Shown here one piece after another: positions 34,435 to 48,397 of a DNA stretch of 64,000 bases (the first letter of the stretch is position 1; each line of letters opens with the position of its first letter). The translations under genes and the position numbers were made by a program. The notes beneath the pieces were generated by a model. It searched no databases. It saw nothing but the letters and a program-made list of their open reading frames with translations, and was not told the DNA's origin. The stretch comes from Pseudomonas sp. S30 (GTDB lineage: Bacteria > Pseudomonadota > Gammaproteobacteria > Pseudomonadales > Pseudomonadaceae). The stretch spans positions 1 to 64,000 of the forward strand of contig NZ_JACVTO010000017.1 of NCBI RefSeq assembly GCF_016518545.1. Direction: 5' to 3'.

Positions 34435-35679
34435 TCACGCAGCCTTGGGTTGCAACTTGCTCAGTTTCAGCGCCACTGCCAACGCGACGGCCAGCAGACC
34501 ACCGATGAACAGGCCGATACCGTTCCAGCCCCAGTGATGCCAGAACACCCCGCCCGCCGTCCCGGCCACGCTCGATCCTGCGTAATAGCTGAACAAGTAC
34601 AGCGACGAAGCCTGCCCCTTGGCCTTGAGTGCCCGCCTGCCGATCCAGCTGCTGGCCACCGAATGGGCGCCGAAGAAGCCGAAGGTGAACACCAGCATGC
34701 CGACCACCACCAGCGGCAAGGGTGTGAACAAGGTCATCGCCATGCCGATGGCCATCACCCCGATACTGGCCCAGAACACCCGCCGCCGACCCAGCCGGTC
34801 GGCCAGCGCGCCCACCTGCGCCGAGCTGTAGATACCGGACAGGTACACCACCGAGAGCAAGCCGACCAGCGCCTGGTTCATGTGGTATGGCTCGGCCAGC
34901 AGGCGATAGCCAATGTAGTTGAACAGCGTGACGAAAGCGCCCATGAGCAGGAAGGCTTCGAGGAACAGCCAGGGCAGGCCGGCATCCTTGAAGTGCATCA
35001 CGAAACCATCGAGCAGCCGACGCGGCCGCAGCGACTGCGCGCGGAAGTTGCGTGACTCGGGCAGGACCTTCCAGAACACTACCGCCGCCAGCAGCGCCAG
35101 ACCGCCGATGACCAGCATCGCCGTATGCCAGCTGACGAAGTCGATCAGCACGCCGGTGATCAGGCGTCCGCTCATGCCGCCGATGGCGTTGCCGCCGATG
35201 TACAGGCCCATGGCCAGGCCGATGTGCTGCGGATGGATCTCTTCGCTGAGGTAGGTCATCGCCACGGCGGCCAGCCCGCTCAGTGACAGCCCCACCAGCG
35301 CCCGTGTGGCCAGCACCAGTTCCCACGTCGGCATCACGGCACTGGCCAGGGTGGACAGCGCCGCGCACGCCAATGCGAACACCATCACCGGCTTGCGCCC
35401 GATGCGGTCGGAGATCGGGCCGGTGATCAGCAAGCCGACCGCCAGCATCGCGGTGGATACCGAGAGCACCAGGCTGCTCTGGGCCGCATTGATGGAAAAG
35501 TCCTTGGACAGCAGCGGCATCATCGGCTGCACGCAGTACAGCAGGGCGAAGGTGGCGAAGCCGCCGCTGAACAGGGCCAGCACGGTCTTCATGAAGGCGG
35601 GAGTGCCTTTTTCGATCCACAGGTCGTTCAAGGGGGCGGGTTCAGGTTGCGTGGGTAAAGGGGCTACAGCGGATTTCAC
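34435..35679 (-). CDS. MFS transporter (YnfM-like)
   Basis: This 414-residue protein has twelve predicted membrane segments after a polar N-terminus of about 30 residues. The loop motif GPISDRIGRKPVM (after helix 2) and a second GALADRLGRRRVF in the C-terminal half are classic major facilitator A-motifs. Sequence style and the divergent LysR partner resemble E. coli YnfM-type drug/proton antiporters. The substrate is unknown. It is divergently transcribed from the LysR gene, whose product probably controls it through the AT-rich gap between them. Confidence 0.9.
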   Translation of the reverse strand: MKSAVAPLPTQPEPAPLNDLWIEKGTPAFMKTVLALFSGGFATFALLYCVQPMMPLLSKDFSINAAQSSLVLSVSTAMLAVGLLITGPISDRIGRKPVMVFALACAALSTLASAVMPTWELVLATRALVGLSLSGLAAVAMTYLSEEIHPQHIGLAMGLYIGGNAIGGMSGRLITGVLIDFVSWHTAMLVIGGLALLAAVVFWKVLPESRNFRAQSLRPRRLLDGFVMHFKDAGLPWLFLEAFLLMGAFVTLFNYIGYRLLAEPYHMNQALVGLLSVVYLSGIYSSAQVGALADRLGRRRVFWASIGVMAIGMAMTLFTPLPLVVVGMLVFTFGFFGAHSVASSWIGRRALKAKGQASSLYLFSYYAGSSVAGTAGGVFWHHWGWNGIGLFIGGLLAVALAVALKLSKLQPKAA

Positions 35680-35760
35680 GACGGACTACCTCATGGCACG
35701 GGGCCGGTGCTGCGATGTGGAAAAGCTTATAGCTGGCTAATTATTATTTCCAATATATTG

Positions 35761-35793
35761 TTCGACCTATTTAAGACGTTTTTCGACCTATTT
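35761..35793 (+). promoter_or_regulatory. Direct repeats in the MFS-LysR intergenic region
   Basis: TTCGACCTATTT occurs twice, at 35761-35772 and 35782-35793. The copies start 21 bases apart, two turns of the helix, so they face the same side of DNA. They lie just upstream of the LysR gene within an AT-rich 125-base gap and are good candidates for a regulator binding site, possibly autoregulatory. Function is inferred. Confidence 0.6.
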
Positions 35794-35804
35794 GGAGTGC
35801 GTCA

Positions 35805-36710
35805 ATGGAACTGCGTCATCTACGCTATTTCATCGCGGTCGCCGAGGAGCTGCATTTCGGGCGCGCCGCCCAGCAACTGGGAATCTCTCAGCCGCCGTTG
35901 AGCCAACAGATCCAGGCGCTGGAGCAGGAATTGGGCGCGCGATTGTTCGAGCGCACCAATCGGCGGGTGGAGCTCAGTGAAGCGGGCCGTCTGTTTCTCG
36001 ACGAAGCCCGCCAGGTGCTGGCCCAGGTCGACAGGGCCGCCGACGTGGCGCGCCGCGCACAATTGGGCGAACTGGGCGAGATGAAGATCGGCTTCACCTC
36101 GTCGGCGCCGTTCACCTCGCGCATTCCCCAGGCGATCCACGCCTTTCGCCAGCGCTTTCCGGCCGTGCACCTGCACCTGAAGGAAATGAGCAGCCGCGAA
36201 GTGGTCGACGCGATGCTCGACGAGTCCATCGAGGTGGGGCTGATGCGTCCGTTGCCAGTGCCCGAGGGCCTGGCGGTCAACGAACTGTTCCGCGAACCCC
36301 TGGTGGCGGTGCTCAATGCCTCGCACCCACTGGCCCTGGGCAGCGAAGAGGGCCTCTACCTCGATGCGCTGGCTCACGAGCCCTTCGTGTTCTTCCCTCG
36401 CAGCTACGGCAGCGGTCTGTACGCGCAACTGATGGAGCTGGCGCGCCATGCCGGCTTCAGCCCGCACTTCGCCCAGGAAGCGGGCGAGGCCTTGACCATC
36501 ATCGGGCTGGTGTCGGCGGGGCTGGGGGTGTCGGTACTGCCGGCCTCGTTCCAGCGCATTCGCGTCGACGGCGTGGTCTACCGCACCTTGCTCGACCCGC
36601 AGGCCACCAGCGCGGTGTGGCTGGTGCAGCGGGCCGGCGCCAGTTCGGCGATGGCCAGGGCCTTCGCCGCGCTGTTGGGTGGGGTGGACAAGCCCCAAGA
36701 AGCTGGCTAA
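35805..36710 (+). CDS. LysR family transcriptional regulator
   Basis: LysR-type regulators bind DNA as tetramers and respond to a small ligand. The 301-residue protein has the N-terminal winged helix-turn-helix (MELRHLRYFIAVAEELHFGR, AAQQLGISQPPLSQQIQALE) and a C-terminal periplasmic-binding-like effector domain starting near residue 90 (MKIGFTSSAPF). TTGGAGTG precedes the ATG. It diverges from the MFS transporter gene, which is its likely target. The effector is unknown. Confidence 0.93.
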   Translation: MELRHLRYFIAVAEELHFGRAAQQLGISQPPLSQQIQALEQELGARLFERTNRRVELSEAGRLFLDEARQVLAQVDRAADVARRAQLGELGEMKIGFTSSAPFTSRIPQAIHAFRQRFPAVHLHLKEMSSREVVDAMLDESIEVGLMRPLPVPEGLAVNELFREPLVAVLNASHPLALGSEEGLYLDALAHEPFVFFPRSYGSGLYAQLMELARHAGFSPHFAQEAGEALTIIGLVSAGLGVSVLPASFQRIRVDGVVYRTLLDPQATSAVWLVQRAGASSAMARAFAALLGGVDKPQEAG

Positions 36711-36763
36711 ACGATGCCGCCCGCCACATACTCGGGCATTCCCTGAAACACGGAGGTCTTGTC

Positions 36764-37537
36764 ATGCGGCGCGTGGTGTTCAATCAGAAAGGTGGCGTGG
36801 GCAAGTCGAGCATCGCCTGCAACCTGGCGGCGGTCAGCGCCAGCGAAGGCTATCGGACCCTGCTGATCGACCTGGACGCCCAGGCGAACTCGACCCAGTA
36901 CCTGACCGGCCTCACCGGCGACGACATTCCCATGGGCATCGCCGACTTCTTCAAGCAGAGCCTGGCGGGCGGGCCGGTGGCCAAGAAGAACAAGGTCGAT
37001 ATCTACGAAACGCCCTTCGACAACCTGCATGTCATCACCGCTACGCCTGAACTGGCCGATCTGCAGCCCAAGCTCGAGGCCAAGCACAAGATCAACAAGC
37101 TGCGCAAACTGCTCGACGACCTCAGCGAAGACTACGAGCGGATCTATATCGACACCCCGCCTGCGCTGAATTTCTACGCCGTGTCCGCGTTGATCGCCTC
37201 CGACCGTGTGTTGATTCCCTTCGACTGCGACAGTTTCTCGCGCCAAGCGCTGTACGGGCTGCTGGCCGAAATCGAGGAGCTCAAGGACGACCACAACGAG
37301 GCCCTGCAAGTGGAGGGAATCGTGGTCAACCAGTTCCAGTCCCGCGCCAGCCTGCCCCAGCAGATGCTCGACGAACTCATCGCCGAAGGCCTGCCGGTGC
37401 TGCCGGTGTACCTCGCCAGCTCGGTGAAGATGCGCGAATCGCACCACGCCAGCCTGCCGCTGATTCACCTGGAGCCTCGGCACAAGCTGAGCCAGCAGTT
37501 CGTGGAATTGCACGATCTGCTCGAACGCAGCGCCTGA
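36764..37537 (+). CDS. Orphan ParA family ATPase
   Basis: ParA/MinD ATPases position DNA or protein cargo. The start is ATG 36764, preceded by CGGAGGTC; the frame is open upstream but not conserved. The 257-residue protein has the deviant Walker A KGGVGKSS near residues 9-16, LLIDLDAQANST (A' motif) and YIDTPPAL (Walker B region). No parB, parS-like repeats or chemotaxis genes lie nearby, so it is not the chromosome-partition ParA. It starts 53 bases after the LysR gene and might be co-transcribed. Cargo unknown. Confidence 0.9.
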   Translation: MRRVVFNQKGGVGKSSIACNLAAVSASEGYRTLLIDLDAQANSTQYLTGLTGDDIPMGIADFFKQSLAGGPVAKKNKVDIYETPFDNLHVITATPELADLQPKLEAKHKINKLRKLLDDLSEDYERIYIDTPPALNFYAVSALIASDRVLIPFDCDSFSRQALYGLLAEIEELKDDHNEALQVEGIVVNQFQSRASLPQQMLDELIAEGLPVLPVYLASSVKMRESHHASLPLIHLEPRHKLSQQFVELHDLLERSA

Positions 37538-37566
37538 TAGAGAGGCGGTTGACCTCGGTCCGTCGA

Positions 37567-38001
37567 TCAGACACCGTGCGCGCGCAGCCACTCCATCAGC
37601 GATGCCAGCGGCAGTGCACCGGCCTGGCGCGCGACTTCCCGGCCGTTGCGCAGCAGGATGAGGCTGGGAATCGAGCGAATGCCCAATTGCCCCGCCAGGT
37701 GGCGGTTGGCTTCGCTGTCGAGCTTGGCCAGGCGGCAGCGGCCGACGAGCTGGCGGGCGGCCTGCTCGAACACCGGGGCGAAGGATTTGCAGGGTCCACA
37801 CCACTCGGCCCAGACATCCACCAGCAACGGCATATCACCCCTGATCTGCGCGCTGTAGCGGTCTTCGCCAAGCTCGAAGGGCGCTGCCAGCAGCACCGGC
37901 CGCTTGCAACGACCACAGGTGGGGGCGTCGCCCAGGCGGGAAGCCGGCACTCGGTTGAGGCCGTCGCAGTGGGGGCAGGGAATCAGCAGTGGGTCGGACA
38001 T
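37567..38001 (-). CDS. trxC: Thioredoxin 2 (zinc-binding)
   Basis: TrxC is a cytoplasmic disulfide reductase with an N-terminal zinc ribbon. The 144-residue protein has zinc ligands C9, C12, C29 and C32 (CPHC, CGRC) and the active site WCGPC with C68 and C71. In E. coli trxC responds to OxyR; no clear site was identified here. It converges on the parA gene. Confidence 0.95.
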   Translation of the reverse strand: MSDPLLIPCPHCDGLNRVPASRLGDAPTCGRCKRPVLLAAPFELGEDRYSAQIRGDMPLLVDVWAEWCGPCKSFAPVFEQAARQLVGRCRLAKLDSEANRHLAGQLGIRSIPSLILLRNGREVARQAGALPLASLMEWLRAHGV

Positions 38002-38097
38002 GATGGCTCCTTGATAGCTCCTTGAAAGTACCGATCAGTGGCGTAGCCTCGCGTCGCTCAATGCCCTGTGGGCGGTGCAGAGGTGTTCAGGAAACCT

Positions 38098-39558
38098 CTA
38101 CGACGAGCAACTGATCTCCAGGTGCTTGCCCCAGGTCGGTGGCCGCTGCGCGTAGGCCTGCATGCCGGGTTGTTCGGCAAAGGGGTTGCTCAGCACCTGA
38201 TGCAGCCGTCGTACTTCACTGTAGTCGCCCGCTTCGGCGGCCTCGATGGCCTGCTGCGCCAGATAGTTGCGCAGGATGTACAGCGGATTCACGGCATGCA
38301 TGCGCTCGCGTCTGCCCTGTGCATTGCCGGGCTCGCGCTGGCAGCGTGCGAGGTAGTCGGCGCCCCAGGCGTCGAAACCGGCCAGGTCGACGAATTCGGC
38401 GCGTACGGTCTGCAAGGCTTGCTGCACCGGCTGCTCGCCCAGGTGTCGGAAGAACAGGGTGTAATCCACGCCGCCGCTCTGCATGCACTGCAGCAGGCGC
38501 TCGACCAGGGCCATGTCGCCGTCCTCGGCCGTTTCCAGGCCCAAGCGGCAGCGCATCAGGTCCAGGTAATGGGCCTGGTAGAGGGGCAGGAACAATTCCA
38601 GGGCCTGCTTCAAGGCCTCCACCTCGACCACCGTGGTGAGGGCCTGGGCCAGCGCACTGAGGTTCCAATGGGCGATCGGTACCTGGTTGGCGTAGCTGTA
38701 GCGGCCGCGGTCGTCGGAGTGATTGCAGATGAAGTTGGCGTCGAAGTCGTCGAGGAAGGCGAACGGGCCGAAGTCGAAGGTGATGCCCAGGATCGACATG
38801 TTGTCGGTGTTCATCACCCCATGGCAGAAACCGTAGGCTTGCCAGCGGGCGATCAGCTCGGCGTTACGCTCGACGATGTTGTGGAACATCGCCAGGTACG
38901 GCTGCTCGGCCTCGCGACACTCGGGATAATGCTGCTCCAGCACATGCTCGAGCAGCACCCGCTGCTGTTCGGGCTGGCGGGTGTAGTAGAAATATTCGAA
39001 GTGGCCGAAACGCACATGGCTCGGCGCCAGGCGCAGCAGCATGGCCGCGCTTTCCTGGGTTTCGCGCCATACCGAGGTGCTGGAACCGATCACGCACAGG
39101 GCTCGGCTGCTGGGAATGCCGAGGGCGTGCAGGGCTTCGGAGGCGAGGAATTCGCGGATCGAAGAACGCAGCACGGCCCGGCCGTCGCCCATGCGCGAGA
39201 AGGGCGTCTGCCCGGCGCCCTTGAGGTGCAGGTCCCAGTGCTGGCCCGCGTCGTTGAGCACTTCGCCCAGCAACAGCCCGCGGCCATCGCCCAGCCGCGG
39301 GGTGTAGCCACCGAACTGGTGACCGGAATACACCATGGCCCGCGGTTGCGCCTGGTCCCACAGCTTGTGGCCACTGAACAGCTCGGCGAACACGGGCGAC
39401 TCGGCGTGCGAGGGGTCCAGGTCGAGCAGCGCCATGGCCGCCTCGCTGGCCACCACCAGGCGCGGATCGGCGATCGGCTCGGGCAGGACTTCGGTGGAGA
39501 AGGCATCGCCCAGGCGAGCGAAACGGTTGTCGAAGTGCAACTGGTCGAGGGCTTTCAC
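38098..39558 (-). CDS. selO: Protein adenylyltransferase SelO (YdiU)
   Basis: SelO is a pseudokinase-fold enzyme that transfers AMP to Ser, Thr or Tyr of proteins and affects redox balance. The 486-residue protein starts with GTG at 39558, with CCAGGAGCC upstream. Family motifs include YSGHQFGGYTPRLGDGR, MGDGRAVLRSS and the catalytic/metal segment NTDNMSILGITFDFGPF. The protein ends LEISCSS, with a cysteine near the C-terminus as is usual in the family. It is a single-gene unit between trxC and the channel gene. Confidence 0.95.
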   Translation of the reverse strand: MKALDQLHFDNRFARLGDAFSTEVLPEPIADPRLVVASEAAMALLDLDPSHAESPVFAELFSGHKLWDQAQPRAMVYSGHQFGGYTPRLGDGRGLLLGEVLNDAGQHWDLHLKGAGQTPFSRMGDGRAVLRSSIREFLASEALHALGIPSSRALCVIGSSTSVWRETQESAAMLLRLAPSHVRFGHFEYFYYTRQPEQQRVLLEHVLEQHYPECREAEQPYLAMFHNIVERNAELIARWQAYGFCHGVMNTDNMSILGITFDFGPFAFLDDFDANFICNHSDDRGRYSYANQVPIAHWNLSALAQALTTVVEVEALKQALELFLPLYQAHYLDLMRCRLGLETAEDGDMALVERLLQCMQSGGVDYTLFFRHLGEQPVQQALQTVRAEFVDLAGFDAWGADYLARCQREPGNAQGRRERMHAVNPLYILRNYLAQQAIEAAEAGDYSEVRRLHQVLSNPFAEQPGMQAYAQRPPTWGKHLEISCSS

Positions 39559-39720
39559 GGGTTCGGCTCCTGGATGAGTGGCAAGGGTCGGCTGGCGACC
39601 CTTGGCGGGGCGAGCCCGCGCCCGCAGGGATCGGATCGCTCAAAGCCTATCACGTCCCTGGCGGACGGCTCGTCAGACGAACCCACCGCGCGATCGTCGC
39701 CCCGTGCGGCGGTGGGCGCC

Positions 39721-43029
<3,309 letters not shown>

Positions 43030-43065
43030 AGGCAGACTACTGGCGAAAAGGGCACGGATCGAAGT

Positions 43066-44808
43066 TTAGAGGAACAGCCCGGGGCCGGGACGCGTTCCTT
43101 CGGGGAATCTGACGCCCACTTTCTGGATCTTGTTCCCGTCCATGGTCGCGATGGTCCAGATCGTGCCGTGCCACTCGACCTGGTCGCCCACGATAGGCGC
43201 GCCGCCGACCTTCTGTCGAATGAATTGTGCCAGCGGCGTGCGGGCGTCCAGGCCATCGAGCTGCAGGCCGTAGAGTGCGGCCACTGCGCCCAGTTCGGCG
43301 TCGCCTTCGAGCACGAAATCGCCGAAGAAGCGCAGGTCCAGGCCGCGCTGGGGCGCCTGGCTGAACAGTTTGCCCAGGGCCGGCAGGTCATGTTCGTGGC
43401 CGATCACGCAGAGCATGTCGCCCACTTCCAGCACGGTGCTGCCGGTGGGGTGCAGCAGTTGTTCGCTGCGAAACAGTGCCGCGATCCGCGTGCCTTCGGG
43501 CATCTTCAACTCGCGCAGGGGCGAGCCGATGCACCACTTTTCCGCGCCCAGGCGGTAGACGAACAGCTCCCACTCGCTGGTGACGTGCACTTCCAGGGCC
43601 GAACGCGAGATCGGCGCAGGATCGGGCGGCACGGTGACCTTCAGCAGCTTGGCCATCCACGGCAGGCTGGTGCCCTGCACCAGCAGCGAGATGAGCACGA
43701 TGAAGAACGCCAGGTTGAAGAACAGCTGCGCGTCCGGCAGCCCGGCCATCAGCGGGAACACCGCGAGGATGATCGGTACCGCCCCGCGCAATCCCACCCA
43801 GGAGATGAAGCCTTTCTCGCGGCCATGGAAGGCCTTGAACGGCAGCAGTGCGGCGACCACCGACAGTGGCCGCGCCACCAGGATCATCCACAGCGCCAGG
43901 CCAAGGGCCGGTAGGGCGATGGGCAGCAGGTCGTGCGGCGTGACCAGCAGGCCGAGCACCAGGAACATGCCGATCTGCGCCAGCCAGGCCATACCGTCGA
44001 GCATGTGCAGGATCCCGTGGCGGCTGCGGATCGGCCTGTTGCCCAGCACCAGCCCGCACAGGTACACGGCGAGGAAGCCGCTGCCGTGCAGGGCGTTGGT
44101 CAGCGAGAACACCACCAGGCCACCGGCGACCACCAGGATCGGGTAGAGCCCGCCGGCCAGGTGGATGCGGTTGACCAATTGCAGCATCAGCCAGCCGCCG
44201 CCCAGGCCGAGCAGGCCACCGATGCCGAACTCGCGCAGCAGGTGGGTCAGCAGGCTCCAGTGCAGGCCGGTCTGGCCGCTGGCGATCATGTCGATCAGGG
44301 TGACGGTGAGAAATACCGCCATCGGGTCATTGCTGCCGGACTCGATTTCCAGCGTGGCCGTGACCCGCTCGTTCAGGCCTTTGCCGCCTAGCAGCGAGAA
44401 CACCGCGGCAGCATCGGTGGAGCCGACGATGGCGCCGATCAGCAGGCCCTGGATCAGGCTGAGGTCGAACAGCCAGGCGGCGACCATCCCCGTCAGCGCG
44501 GTGGTGATCAGCACCCCTACCGTGGCCAGCGACAAGGCCGGCCACAACGCTACGCGAAAGCTCGCCACCCGCGTGCGCAGACCGCCATCGAGCAGGATCA
44601 CCGCCAGCGCCAGGTTGCCTACCAGGTAGGCGGTGGGATAGTTGTTGAAGACGATGCCGCCACCGTCCACGCCGGCGACCATGCCGACCGCGAGGATGAT
44701 GACCAGGATCGGGATGCCCAGGCGTGAAGACAGGGAGCTGACCAGGATGCTCGCGCCCACCAGCAGTGCGCCGATCAGGAACAGGCTGTTGATGGTACTG
44801 GCATCCAA
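43066..44808 (-). CDS. K+(Na+)/H+ antiporter, NhaP2/CvrA-like
   Basis: CPA1 antiporters exchange cytoplasmic K+ or Na+ for protons. The 580-residue protein starts with TTG at 44808, preceded by GGAG at suitable distance; an ATG nearby is out of frame. Twelve or so membrane segments span residues 5-390 (LLDGGLRTRV, VGSTDAAAVFSLLG with the conserved ASP-containing exchanger region). A cytoplasmic RCK_C (TrkA-C) domain follows at about 405-490 (GSPLRELKMPEGTRIAALFR) and a CorC_HlyC-like domain at the end. This order matches NhaP2/CvrA. It ends 36 bases before the mechanosensitive channel gene, suggesting co-transcription. Confidence 0.92.
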   Translation of the reverse strand: MDASTINSLFLIGALLVGASILVSSLSSRLGIPILVIILAVGMVAGVDGGGIVFNNYPTAYLVGNLALAVILLDGGLRTRVASFRVALWPALSLATVGVLITTALTGMVAAWLFDLSLIQGLLIGAIVGSTDAAAVFSLLGGKGLNERVTATLEIESGSNDPMAVFLTVTLIDMIASGQTGLHWSLLTHLLREFGIGGLLGLGGGWLMLQLVNRIHLAGGLYPILVVAGGLVVFSLTNALHGSGFLAVYLCGLVLGNRPIRSRHGILHMLDGMAWLAQIGMFLVLGLLVTPHDLLPIALPALGLALWMILVARPLSVVAALLPFKAFHGREKGFISWVGLRGAVPIILAVFPLMAGLPDAQLFFNLAFFIVLISLLVQGTSLPWMAKLLKVTVPPDPAPISRSALEVHVTSEWELFVYRLGAEKWCIGSPLRELKMPEGTRIAALFRSEQLLHPTGSTVLEVGDMLCVIGHEHDLPALGKLFSQAPQRGLDLRFFGDFVLEGDAELGAVAALYGLQLDGLDARTPLAQFIRQKVGGAPIVGDQVEWHGTIWTIATMDGNKIQKVGVRFPEGTRPGPGLFL

Positions 44809-45044
44809 GGGCGGGTACTCCGGGACTCGCGGGGGAAGAAGACGTGGTAGTGCTGGAGAGAACTAGCAGGTCGCGTGCCAATCGATTCTAACCCGATGAA
44901 TTGGCAGGCTGTAAAGGGTTTGTGCGCGCCAGCGCAGGGGGCGGGGCGGCTGCAAAGGCTGTCGGGGCAGGGGCCGGTAGTGCCGGCCTCCGCGGATGAA
45001 TCCGTGCCTGCCAGGGCCGATGCGAGCGGCCCCGGCAGGGTCCA

Positions 45045-46736
45045 TCAGGCCGGGTTGACCTCGCGCAGCGCCTTGCCCTTGACCGGTGCATCGCCGGCCA
45101 CATAGTAGTCGGCGGTGCTGCGCGGCAGGGGTTGGTGGCCGCGGATGCGGTCGGAGATCTTCTCGGCGATCATGATCGTGGTGGCGTTGAGGTTACCGGT
45201 GATGATCACCGGCATGATCGAAGCATCCACCACGCGCAGGCCCTGCATGCCATGCACACGACCTTCGCCGTCGACCACCGCCATGTCGTCGGTGCCCATC
45301 TTGCACGAGCAGGACGGGTGGTAGGCGGTTTCGGCGTGCTCGCGGATGAATTTGTCCAGTTGCTCGTCGGTCTGCACGTGCTCGCCCGGGCTGATCTCAC
45401 GGCCACGGTAAGGGTCCAGCGCCGGTTGCGCCATGATTTCGCGGGTCAGGCGGATACCGTCACGGAACTCCTGCCAGTCCTGCTCGGTGGCCATGTAGTT
45501 GAACAGGATGCTCGGGTGCTGGCGTGGGTCCTTGGACTTGGCCTGGACGCGACCGCGGCTCGGCGAGCGCATCGAACCCATGTGCGCCTGGAAGCCATGC
45601 TCCTGTACGCCTTTGGAACCGTTGTAATTGATGGCCACCGGCAGGAAGTGATACTGGATGTTCGGCCATTCGAACTCAGGTCGCGACCGAATGAAGCCAC
45701 CGGCCTCGAACTGGTTGCTGGCGCCGATGCCCGTGCCGTTGAACAGCCATTCGGCTCCGATGGCCGGCTGGTTCCACCACAGCAGCGAGGGATACAGCGA
45801 CACCGGCTGGGTACAGGCGTACTGCAGGTACAGCTCCAGGTGGTCCTGGAGGTTCTCGCCAACGCCCGGCAGGTCGTGGACCACCGGAATGTCCAGGCTT
45901 TCGAGCAGCGCGCGCGGGCCCACCCCGGAACGTTGCAGCAGTTGCGGCGAAGCGATGGCGCCGGAGCTGACGATCACTTCCTTGCGCGCGCGGGCTTCGA
46001 CACGTTCTTCGCTGTCGCCGACCAGATAGGTCACGCCCACGGCGCGCTTGCCCTCGAACAGGATGCGATCGCTCAGGGCATGGGTGACGATGGTCAGGTT
46101 CGAGCGCTTCTTGGCTTCGTCCAGGTAGCCGCGCGCGGTACTGGCGCGACGGCCATTCTTGGTCACGGTGCGGTCCATCGGACCGAAGCCTTCCTGCTGG
46201 TAGCCGTTGAGGTCTTCGGTGCGCGGGTAGCCGGCCTGCACGCCGGCTTCGACCATGGCGGCGAACAGCGGGTTGTTGCCGGCCTTGGGCGTGGTGACGC
46301 TGACCGGGCCTTCGCCGCCGTGGTAGTCGTTAGGGCCGATGTCACGGGTTTCGGCCTTGCGGAAGTAGGGCAGGCAGTCCAGGTAGGTCCAGTCTTCGAG
46401 CCCTGGGAGCTTGGCCCAGCCGTCGAAGTCCAGGGCGTTGCCACGGATGTAGCACATGCCGTTGATCAGCGACGAGCCACCCAGGCCCTTGCCGCGACCA
46501 CACTCCATGCGCCGGCCGTCCATGTGCGGCTCGGGGTCGGTCTCGTACGCCCAGTTGTAGCGCTTGCCCTGCAGCGGGAAAGCCAGCGCGGCCGGCATCT
46601 GGGTGCGGAAATCGAAGCGGTAGTCGGGGCCGCCGGCTTCGAGCAGCAGCACCGAGACACTGGCGTCTTCGGTCAGGCGGGTGGCCAGGGTATTACCGGC
46701 CGAGCCGGCACCAACGATGATGTAATCATATTCCAT
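45045..46736 (-). CDS. betA: Choline dehydrogenase
   Basis: BetA is a membrane-associated GMC-family flavoprotein that oxidises choline to betaine aldehyde (and partly on to betaine). The 563-residue protein has the FAD dinucleotide motif YIIVGAGSAGNTLATRL at the N-terminus, the GMC signature GKGLGGSSLINGMCYIRG near residue 83, and the C-terminal active-site region with TAYHPSCSCKMG and NLNATTIMIAEK. GGAGGAAG precedes its ATG. It is the last gene of betI-betB-betA. Confidence 0.96.
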   Translation of the reverse strand: MEYDYIIVGAGSAGNTLATRLTEDASVSVLLLEAGGPDYRFDFRTQMPAALAFPLQGKRYNWAYETDPEPHMDGRRMECGRGKGLGGSSLINGMCYIRGNALDFDGWAKLPGLEDWTYLDCLPYFRKAETRDIGPNDYHGGEGPVSVTTPKAGNNPLFAAMVEAGVQAGYPRTEDLNGYQQEGFGPMDRTVTKNGRRASTARGYLDEAKKRSNLTIVTHALSDRILFEGKRAVGVTYLVGDSEERVEARARKEVIVSSGAIASPQLLQRSGVGPRALLESLDIPVVHDLPGVGENLQDHLELYLQYACTQPVSLYPSLLWWNQPAIGAEWLFNGTGIGASNQFEAGGFIRSRPEFEWPNIQYHFLPVAINYNGSKGVQEHGFQAHMGSMRSPSRGRVQAKSKDPRQHPSILFNYMATEQDWQEFRDGIRLTREIMAQPALDPYRGREISPGEHVQTDEQLDKFIREHAETAYHPSCSCKMGTDDMAVVDGEGRVHGMQGLRVVDASIMPVIITGNLNATTIMIAEKISDRIRGHQPLPRSTADYYVAGDAPVKGKALREVNPA

Positions 46737-46894
46737 GGGGCTTCCTCCGGAAGCGGCTGCAAGCTACGGGCTGCGATCGAGCGCAGTCGAGCGAGGCTTG
46801 CAAGATGGATGTGACCTGCAAGGGCCGGTGGCGCAAGGCCGACCGGCACGTTCTTGCAGCTTGAGGACGGGAACCCGAGGCTGCGATCGATCGA
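46737..46894. repeat. betB-betA spacer with repeated motifs
   Basis: The 158-base gap carries GCTGCAAG near 46750 facing CTTGCAGC near 46855, and two copies of GCTGCGATCGA (near 46769 and 46882). It looks like a palindromic intergenic element similar to that between gltB and gltD and may affect relative betB/betA expression. No gene is seen. Confidence 0.4.
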
Positions 46895-48367
<1,473 letters not shown>

Positions 48368-48397
48368 AGAATCCTCGCAAGTGCAGTGTGTGGGTGG

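Noticed and set aside
45132..46814. Long plus-strand frame opposite betA
   Set aside because: Antisense shadow of betA with no motif; BetA has a full set of GMC signatures and a strong ribosome site.
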